20,365 bases of DNA from Chlamydiia bacterium. GTDB lineage: Bacteria > Chlamydiota > Chlamydiia > Chlamydiales > FEN-1388. The notes beneath the pieces were generated by a model. It was not told where the DNA came from, made no database searches, and was given only the letters and a program-made list of their open reading frames with translations. Positions 15,514-20,365 of this stretch are shown here, one piece after another. Each line of letters opens with the position of its first letter. The first letter of the stretch is position 1. The stretch covers positions 1-20,365 of the forward strand of contig PMZB01000168.1 in the NCBI GenBank assembly GCA_003170575.1, given 5' to 3'. The translations under genes and the position numbers were made by a program.

Positions 15514-15527
15514 AAAAGAATTCTTTT
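15514..15527. promoter_or_regulatory. 14-bp perfect palindrome upstream of the Sel1 gene
   Basis: AAAAGAATTCTTTT lies 32 nt before the ATG at 15560, next to an AT-rich TTTATTATAAAA stretch that may include the promoter. It could be an operator; an AT-rich palindrome of this length could also arise by chance. Confidence 0.3.
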
Positions 15528-15559
15528 GTAATGATGAGGAAAACGCGGAGGTAAGTTGT

Positions 15560-16555
15560 ATGAATATAGGAGCAAGTTTTCTTGATACCGTAGGAAAAAT
15601 TCTGGACTATGTGCCTTTTGTGAGTACGGGGAAGGGCATTGTAAAGCTGGTACAACAGGTCTATCAAAAGATAATAGGTAAGGTTGCAATGGAGGAGCCG
15701 TTTCCAATAGGCGAGCATAAGTGGTCATTGGAACGAATATTGGTGCGAAGAGAAGGAAATACATCTCGAAATATAACTGTGTGCGTTCCTGTTATCGGGA
15801 ACATTGCTGTGGGGATAGTTGATGTCAAAAACTATCTGAAGATAAAAAATCTTATAGGAAAGCCAGATGGACATGGAAGATTAAGGGCCAAGGAGGATGA
15901 TCTTAAAAAAGCTGTAGAACTGGGAAGTGGTAGAGCAGCGGTAGAGTTGGCCACTAGAGTGATGATAAGGTTGGCTTTTCGACCTAATGACATAGACTTA
16001 AAAAAGGAAATATATGAATGGAGTAAGAAAGGAGCTGAGTTGGGTGATGCTCAGGCCAAGACTCTTCTTGGACTATGTTATTGCAATGGAATAGGGATCC
16101 AAGAGGACACTCTGCAAGCGTTTAAGTTATGGAAGGAGAGTGCCGACAGAGGTGAAACACAGGCGATGATGTACATGGGTCTCTGTTTTGAAAAAGGAAT
16201 AGGCGTAGACCATCTGGATTATAAAATGGCCTTTGACTGGTACGAGAAGAGCGCTAAAGGGGGAAACCTAGTGGGAATGGTGAGAGTAGGCGATTGTTAT
16301 TCCGACGGAATAGGGGTAGACCCGAATGATGATAAGGCTTTTGAGTGGTGTAAGAAGAGTGCTGATCAGGGAAATACAGAAGGAATGCGATATGTAGCTA
16401 ATTTTTACGAAGTCGGCATCGGAAGGGAAAAGAATCTGGATAAGGCTCGTGAATTGTATGAGAAGGCGGCGGCACTTGGAGATGAAGAGGCGGGAAGCTG
16501 GATTATGTCGCATCCTCAAATCAAAGAGCACAATGAGAATGCTTCAACAGTATGA
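15560..16555 (+). CDS. Sel1-like repeat protein
   Basis: A 331-residue protein. Residues about 163-307 form four Sel1-like repeats (TPR-related alpha-alpha units of about 36 residues), each with the pattern of a GxxAxxxLGxxYxxGxGVxxD block followed by AxxWYxKSAxxG: for example GDAQAKTLLGLCYCNGIGI, GETQAMMYMGLCFEKGIGV and NLVGMVRVGDCYSDGIGVD. A weaker copy starts at about 122. Such repeats bind partner proteins, and in intracellular bacteria they are common among host-interacting proteins. The N-terminal 110 residues are not recognisable; they contain short amphipathic or hydrophobic runs (ILDYVPFVSTGKGIVKLV, ITVCVPVIGNIAVGIV) but no standard signal peptide. GGAGG lies 8 nt before the ATG. The gene is convergent with the adenylate-kinase-like gene, 26 nt apart, with no visible terminator between. 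Partner unknown. Confidence 0.93.
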   Translation: MNIGASFLDTVGKILDYVPFVSTGKGIVKLVQQVYQKIIGKVAMEEPFPIGEHKWSLERILVRREGNTSRNITVCVPVIGNIAVGIVDVKNYLKIKNLIGKPDGHGRLRAKEDDLKKAVELGSGRAAVELATRVMIRLAFRPNDIDLKKEIYEWSKKGAELGDAQAKTLLGLCYCNGIGIQEDTLQAFKLWKESADRGETQAMMYMGLCFEKGIGVDHLDYKMAFDWYEKSAKGGNLVGMVRVGDCYSDGIGVDPNDDKAFEWCKKSADQGNTEGMRYVANFYEVGIGREKNLDKARELYEKAAALGDEEAGSWIMSHPQIKEHNENASTV

Positions 16556-16581
16556 AGTAGGTCGCCTTCCAGAAAAATAAC

Positions 16582-17355
16582 TTATTTTGCTACTTCTTGC
16601 GTTGCTCGTGTAGCGCGGATGCCGGTGTTGGCTTCAACTGCGTTGATGATATCGTGGTAGATTTCCTCATATTTGCGTTCCCCACAGATATCTATGAGAA
16701 TCCTGTCTTTCCGATACTTTGAGAGGAGCGAGGCGAGTTGGGAGTAATAATTTTGCACACGGGCTTTGATTACTTCCGGTGAGTCGTCAAGCCTTCTATG
16801 TAATGGCTCAAGGCATATATCACAGTAGCCTTTGTGTTTAGCAGGGGATGTGGGTTCGACATACACCTTGCCGCAGGTTCTGCACACCATCCGATGTTCT
16901 GATCGCTCTACAAGATAGTCGTCGCTTGCATTAATGCTTATCACAAGGAACTGAAAATAGGGGGAGAGTTGTTCCTTCATTGCTTCATAATATTCAATAG
17001 ACTGAGGAAAGTCCTCAAACAAAGCGCCTCTGAGGCAATCAGGTTGGGAAAGCCGTTCATATAAAATAGCAAGAGAAAGTTCGTTGGGAAGCTCTATTCC
17101 TTTGAACAGATAGTCTCTTGCTTTTTGACCAAAAGGCGTCTCTTCAAGGATATGATTGGAAATAAGGGGTGCTAATGAGATGTCAGGAAAAGCAAAATCC
17201 TGACGTAACCGCACAGCAAAACCAGCACGCCCTGATCCTCGAGCGCCATAGAGAAAAATGAGGTATGGCTTTGAGACAACTTCTGCATCATTTGAGTAAG
17301 CAATTTGCGCACAGCTAGTCGCAAGCGCAAGAGTAAGGCCGAAAACAAATCGCAT
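16582..17355 (-). CDS. Degenerate adenylate-kinase-like protein with N-terminal signal peptide
   Basis: A 257-residue paralogue of the adk product at 13611-14426, sharing QPDCxxGAL, ETPxGxKA and the LID pattern. Start at ATG 17355: AGAGG lies 6 nt upstream and the protein then opens with a classic signal peptide (MRFVFGLTLALATSCAQIAYS). In-frame ATG at 17400 and TTG at 17424 are weaker. Key residues are lost: the P-loop reads GARGSGRAG (Arg43 for the ATP-binding Lys, Ala for Thr), the STGD motif is replaced by SLAP, and DGFPRT has become EDFPQS, removing the AMP-binding Arg. The four LID Cys (158, 161, 178, 181) and the following RRLDD/KAR are kept. So the fold and metal site are preserved while catalysis is probably lost: an exported pseudoenzyme, perhaps a nucleotide or protein binder (inference). 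Convergent with the Sel1 gene. Confidence 0.88.
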   Translation of the reverse strand: MRFVFGLTLALATSCAQIAYSNDAEVVSKPYLIFLYGARGSGRAGFAVRLRQDFAFPDISLAPLISNHILEETPFGQKARDYLFKGIELPNELSLAILYERLSQPDCLRGALFEDFPQSIEYYEAMKEQLSPYFQFLVISINASDDYLVERSEHRMVCRTCGKVYVEPTSPAKHKGYCDICLEPLHRRLDDSPEVIKARVQNYYSQLASLLSKYRKDRILIDICGERKYEEIYHDIINAVEANTGIRATRATQEVAK

Positions 17356-17448
17356 ACAACGCCTCTTTTGAAAAAGGGGTGTTTCCACCTCTATCTTCAT
17401 CTCTGAAACAGGTTCAAGAAGCAATCCTTTATTACCACAACTGGCTTT

Positions 17449-17622
17449 TTTAGGGACAAAGAATAATAAGTTAAACGATTCTTGTCTGGCTAAGACCGTT
17501 GAGATGTTGACGACCGTGACTTTCGTATTTTAGCTTTTTTACGAATGAGGAAGGATCGTCAACAGATCAATGTCCGAGCAGCAAGACAAAAATCGGTTAA
17601 GTTATTTTTCTTTGTCCCTAAA
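17449..17622. repeat. 174-nt imperfect palindrome upstream of pcm
   Basis: The outer arms match TTTAGGGACAAAGAA exactly. Matching continues through AATAA-TTAA-CGATT-TTGTCT-GCT, and then TTGA---GTTGACGA (17500-17513 against 17556-17569), to a tip TTCGTA/TACGAA (17522-17527 and 17540-17545). Only short mismatched patches interrupt it. The whole 174 nt can fold as one hairpin. Most differences between arms are transversions, so there is no strand bias pointing to an RNA. It most resembles a palindromic mobile element (MITE-like) or its remnant. The remaining spacer 17356-17448 shows nothing I can identify. Confidence 0.75.
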
Positions 17623-17701
17623 GTCGTACCAAAAACATATGTGGCACCAATTGCGGAAGAAATGTTAACAGGATCAGTGGATTCGATGTAAGGGGGTAAT
17701 A

Positions 17702-18376
17702 ATGTTTGAGAAAGAAAGATGGCTCATGGTGGAGGACCAGATACATGCTAGAGGCGTAACAAATCCAGAGGTACTTGTCGCCATGAAGGATGTTCCACGA
17801 CACTTGTTTGTCCCGGATGAACTTATGGAGGAAGCCTATGAGGATCATCCTGTGCACATCGGATTTGGGCAAACGATCAGTCAGCCATATATCGTCGCAC
17901 TGATGTTGGAATTAGCAGAACCAGGGCCTGCAAAAAAGCTTCTTGAAATAGGCTCTGGAAGCGGATATCTTGTTGCGGTGGCATCCAAACTTTTTAAAAG
18001 TGTGGTCGGAGTTGAGCGAATTGAGGGATTGTGCGACCAAAGCAAAATCTCCCTTCAAAATGCGGGGATTAAAAATGCGCAGATCACATGTAAAGATGGA
18101 TATGAGGGACTTGAGCAGATGGGGCCCTATGATTCAATTATTGTCTCCTGTGCCTGTCCAGTTATACCAAAGGCATTAATCCAACAATTAGCCCCTCTTG
18201 GAGTTCTTGTTGCTCCAGTGGGAGATTCATTTTTTCAAGAGCTCATTATTGTTCGTAAAGAACCTGATGGCAGGCTTGCTACCTTTTCGCATTGTGGTGT
18301 CAGGTTTGTCCCTTTGATTTCCCCGCATATATCCGAACTATCAGGAAGAGGCCAAGCAGAACAAACGGAAGGCTGA
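17702..18376 (+). CDS. pcm: Protein-L-isoaspartate O-methyltransferase
   Basis: Uses S-adenosylmethionine to methylate L-isoaspartyl residues in aged proteins and so starts their repair; cytoplasmic. The 224-residue product has the family order: VPRHLFVP at 31-38, the substrate-side GQTISQPYIVALM at 56-68, the SAM-binding motif LEIGSGSGYL at 81-90, an acidic strand end VVGVERI, and a later strand YDSIIVSCACP. Length is normal (about 205-225). GGGGG lies 6 nt before the ATG, and the good ribosome site supports this start. The last 77 bp overlap the 3' end of lgt on the opposite strand. The C terminus (SELSGRGQAEQTEG) is poorly conserved in type, as expected where it overlaps another gene. Confidence 0.94.
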   Translation: MFEKERWLMVEDQIHARGVTNPEVLVAMKDVPRHLFVPDELMEEAYEDHPVHIGFGQTISQPYIVALMLELAEPGPAKKLLEIGSGSGYLVAVASKLFKSVVGVERIEGLCDQSKISLQNAGIKNAQITCKDGYEGLEQMGPYDSIIVSCACPVIPKALIQQLAPLGVLVAPVGDSFFQELIIVRKEPDGRLATFSHCGVRFVPLISPHISELSGRGQAEQTEG

Positions 18377-19157
18377 GCAGCTGCCCCATGTGGATATGCC
18401 CCGTGTCAAATTCACATTGCGGGGTTTTGAGGGTCTCAAGAAGGATTCTGCTGGTGAATGTGATAACAAGATAGATGCCGGTAATTAACCCATTGGTTGC
18501 GAACCGTCCCTTCCTCCCATAGAAAACCAACGCTCCCAAGAGCGAAAAAGAAACAAGTGCTTCATAAACTTGTGTCGGATGGCGAGGAATGGCTCCTAGG
18601 CTATCTTGAGGGTTGCCAAACACAACTGCCCAAGGAACTGAAGTTTGGATGCCGATAATCTCTTGATTGAAAAAGTTTCCAATGCGGATACATCCAGCAG
18701 TAAATGCTGAACCTATTGACACTACATCCAGAAGATCCATTCCTTGTGGAAGATAAACTTCTGACCACTTCTTTCTAGAAAATAGCCAAAGACCAAGCAG
18801 CAGTCCAACTACTGCTCCATGGCTTGAAAGCCCTCCATGCCATACCTTCACAATCTCTGCGGGGTGATCAAAAAAGAATTGTGCATCATAAAAAAGCACG
18901 TGGCCGACTCTTGCGCCAATAATCATTCCAATAAATGCATAGACTGTTAATCGCTCGACAAATTTGTCGGTCACGGCCCAGGTTTCGCTCTTGTGTCCTT
19001 CTATTTCAATAGCACGACTGATAATCATGGAGCGGATAATAAGCACAGCCCCGTACACGCCGAGCGCAAAAAAAATGCTATACCAGTAAACAGGAAAGTG
19101 CAGGTAAGGAACGATAAAGGCAACGCTTTCAGGATTCCAAAAAAAATATCCAACCAT
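18300..19157 (-). CDS. lgt: Prolipoprotein diacylglyceryl transferase
   Basis: Transfers diacylglycerol from phosphatidylglycerol to the lipobox Cys of prolipoproteins; polytopic inner-membrane enzyme and first step of lipoprotein maturation. The 285-residue product shows the family blocks in order: IGARVGHVLFYD, VWHGGLSSHGAVVG (catalytic-region His), the signature IRIGNFFNQEIIG (GRxGNFxNxE type, with Ile rather than Gly before Arg in the written motif), and RHPTQVYEAL. About seven hydrophobic segments are present. I use the ATG at 19157, so the protein begins MVGYFFWNPESVAF, like other Lgt N termini; a TTG at 19181 is possible, but neither has a good Shine-Dalgarno. The gene begins 38 nt after tRNA-Pro on the same strand and its 3' end overlaps pcm. 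Confidence 0.95.
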   Translation of the reverse strand: MVGYFFWNPESVAFIVPYLHFPVYWYSIFFALGVYGAVLIIRSMIISRAIEIEGHKSETWAVTDKFVERLTVYAFIGMIIGARVGHVLFYDAQFFFDHPAEIVKVWHGGLSSHGAVVGLLLGLWLFSRKKWSEVYLPQGMDLLDVVSIGSAFTAGCIRIGNFFNQEIIGIQTSVPWAVVFGNPQDSLGAIPRHPTQVYEALVSFSLLGALVFYGRKGRFATNGLITGIYLVITFTSRILLETLKTPQCEFDTGHIHMGQLLSLPFVLLGLFLIVRIYAGKSKGQT

Positions 19158-19195
19158 ATAACGGATACGTGTGAGGAGCAAAATCAGAAAAAAGA

Positions 19196-19270
19196 TCGGA
19201 GCAGAGGGATTTGAACCCCCGACCTACAGCTCCCAAAGCTGCCGCGCTAGCCAAACTGCGCTATGCTCCG
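19196..19270 (-). tRNA. tRNA-Pro (anticodon UGG)
   Basis: Read on the minus strand, a full cloverleaf: acceptor CGGAGCA/TGCTCCG (7 bp) with discriminator A, D-stem GCGC/GCGC, anticodon stem GCAGC/GCTGT with loop TTTGGGA (anticodon TGG), a 5-base variable region, and T-arm GGGGG-TTCAAAT-CCCTC. Length is 75 nt. CCA is not encoded; the sequence after the discriminator is TCTTTTTT, which may serve as terminator. Confidence 0.96.
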
Positions 19271-19366
19271 ATTTGTGGGTAAACTTTAACTCGCGCAAGT
19301 ATGCCAGGACAGCTCAATTTTCTTCACGAAATTTTTGCCTCGATTCGACTATAAGCTTTTTTCTTG

Positions 19367-19396
19367 TTGTGTAAAATTCTATTATTTGAATATAAT
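19367..19396 (+). promoter_or_regulatory. Predicted promoter for the gene starting at 19438
   Basis: TTGTGT (19367-19372), an 18-bp spacer and a perfect TATAAT (19391-19396) about 42 nt before the GTG start, in a strongly AT-rich region. Confidence 0.55.
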
Positions 19397-19437
19397 TTCT
19401 TTACATTAACTATAACTATAATTTTGCGGAGAGAGAT

Positions 19438-20365
19438 GTGTTAGAACATATTAAAAAAATGGATCAAGCAAAGAGTTTTATCGATACATATTATTCAGCT
19501 GTAACAAGTGACAAGCATGTATGCTGTGAGAAGGGATCCTACAGTGTATGTCAGGGAAAGGCAGAATTAAGAACAAAAGACATCTCCAGGCTTGCTTGCG
19601 AGGCATTTGAGCATAGTTCAAGAATCGGGGACTGGGTCCATCTTTACGATGCATTGGAGAGTCATGTAAACAAGCTCAATCCACCGGTAATCAAATGGTT
19701 AAGAGGCCTTCACCTTCCCTTTGTAAACTACATAAGGACCGCCGTTCTCTATCTACCTTTTACAGCTTCAGCACGTTTGCTTGCAACGATGAGAAGGATA
19801 GATAGAGTTATTACAATCCAACATCTTCAAAATACCCTTTCTTGTGAACAAGTTCTTGAAGATTTTGGTCTATTGGAAGAATGGGTCAAGAAACATCGAA
19901 ATCAGTCGATACTCCGAAATGTCGTTGTTGGTTGTAATTACCTATTGGCGGAAATTCGAAATGCCACTACGTTGGACAGATTCCTTGAGATCGCGGGGGG
20001 AGCTTTAGACTGTGCTTGTACTAGAATAAGAAAAATAGAAGAGATCCTCGTAGATATTTTAAAGAAAAAGATCAAAGCAAGTTCTCAGCAAATACTAAGT
20101 TTGAATCCAGCACGTCTTTCCGTGGTCGTTGATTCAATAGAGTCCCTTGGCAAATATTTCAATGAGATAAAGCCTGAGCTTAGAGATCGAGTAAAAGAAA
20201 GGATTGCCTCAGAAAAAAGTTTGAGCGGATTGTGTGAAGTCTATGAGTCTGTTTCTAAACCACGCCTTTTCCTTTCCCGTGAGGCTGAGTTTTATAAGGA
20301 TTTTTTTGTTGATACTGTAAGAGCTTTTGTTTCTTCTCAAATAAAAAATGCGATTACTGTGGAAG
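19438..20365 (+). CDS. Uncharacterised helical protein, 3' end outside the window
   Basis: An open frame of 309 codons runs to the window edge without a stop. I place the start at GTG 19438 because GGAGAG (19428-19433) lies just upstream and a consensus TATAAT is 42 nt before it; the overlapping ATG at 19436 stops after two codons, and an in-frame ATG seven codons later has no ribosome site. I do not recognise the protein. It looks almost entirely helical, with several Cys near the N terminus (HVCCEKGSYSVCQGK), one moderately hydrophobic stretch (FVNYIRTAVLYLPFTASARL at about 97-116) and amphipathic helices after it. No signal peptide. It may be a lineage-specific chlamydial protein; nothing indicates function. 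Confidence 0.8.
   Translation, partial: MLEHIKKMDQAKSFIDTYYSAVTSDKHVCCEKGSYSVCQGKAELRTKDISRLACEAFEHSSRIGDWVHLYDALESHVNKLNPPVIKWLRGLHLPFVNYIRTAVLYLPFTASARLLATMRRIDRVITIQHLQNTLSCEQVLEDFGLLEEWVKKHRNQSILRNVVVGCNYLLAEIRNATTLDRFLEIAGGALDCACTRIRKIEEILVDILKKKIKASSQQILSLNPARLSVVVDSIESLGKYFNEIKPELRDRVKERIASEKSLSGLCEVYESVSKPRLFLSREAEFYKDFFVDTVRAFVSSQIKNAITVE

Noticed and set aside
17545..17691. A 48-codon plus-strand ORF (begins MRKDRQQINVRAARQ) ending 10 nt before pcm
   Set aside because: It has no ribosome site (TTTTTTACGA before the ATG), its first half is simply the right arm of the palindrome, and the composition looks like read-through of a hairpin. The distance to pcm is suggestive but not enough.
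18300..18474. Short open frames on the plus strand within the end of lgt
   Set aside because: They are shadows of lgt with no ribosome sites; only pcm is supported on that strand.
1..20365. CRISPR array, phage or complete insertion sequence
   Set aside because: No regularly spaced non-coding repeats, no transposase or integrase motifs and no phage structural genes are visible; the only arrays are in-frame protein repeats.

Overview
The window looks like a chromosomal segment of a member of the Chlamydiota, most likely an environmental (Parachlamydiales-type) lineage rather than genus Chlamydia. Three things point there. The order ftsH / pnp / rpsO / tadA is the one known from Chlamydia. FtsH has the chlamydial size of about 900 residues with a very large periplasmic insert. 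There is also a UPF0158-family protein of the chlamydial type. Several genes that Chlamydia does not have at these positions are interspersed. The phylum is an inference from gene order and protein features; I ran no search.

Layout. 1-4014: ftsH (+), then a TraB/GumN-like protein (+). 4015-6665: a nested inverted repeat with a terminator, then pnp and rpsO on the minus strand, with a terminator between rpsO and pnp. 6666-7017: a divergent spacer that holds a hairpin of about 160 nt. 7018-8213: a coiled-coil protein overlapping tadA by ATGA. 8157-11993: a minus-strand run of D-lactate dehydrogenase, a 680-residue repeat-bearing protein and a polytopic membrane protein, the last overlapping the end of tadA. 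12230-16555: plus-strand UPF0158/histone-tail fusion, adenylate kinase with an exported-looking N terminus, htpX and a Sel1-repeat protein. 16582-17355: a second, degenerate adenylate-kinase-like protein with a signal peptide (-). 17356-17701: spacer with a 174-nt imperfect palindrome. 17702-19270: pcm (+), lgt (-) overlapping its end, and tRNA-Pro(UGG) (-). 19438-end: an unrecognised gene (+) starting with GTG and running off the window.

How it fits together. The recognisable core is RNA and protein quality control: FtsH and HtpX membrane proteases, PNPase/S15, TadA tRNA editing, Pcm protein repair and Lgt lipoprotein maturation. The accessory part is more unusual. Two clearly paralogous adenylate kinases both carry signal-peptide-like N termini, one with an intact active site and one with its P-loop and AMP site destroyed. 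They flank htpX and a Sel1 protein. A UPF0158 protein has gained an AT-hook, ten AVETKATK-type repeats and a Lys/Pro histone-like tail. Three long intergenic palindromes are present, one of which shows a base-pairing pattern that favours a minus-strand structured RNA upstream of rpsO.
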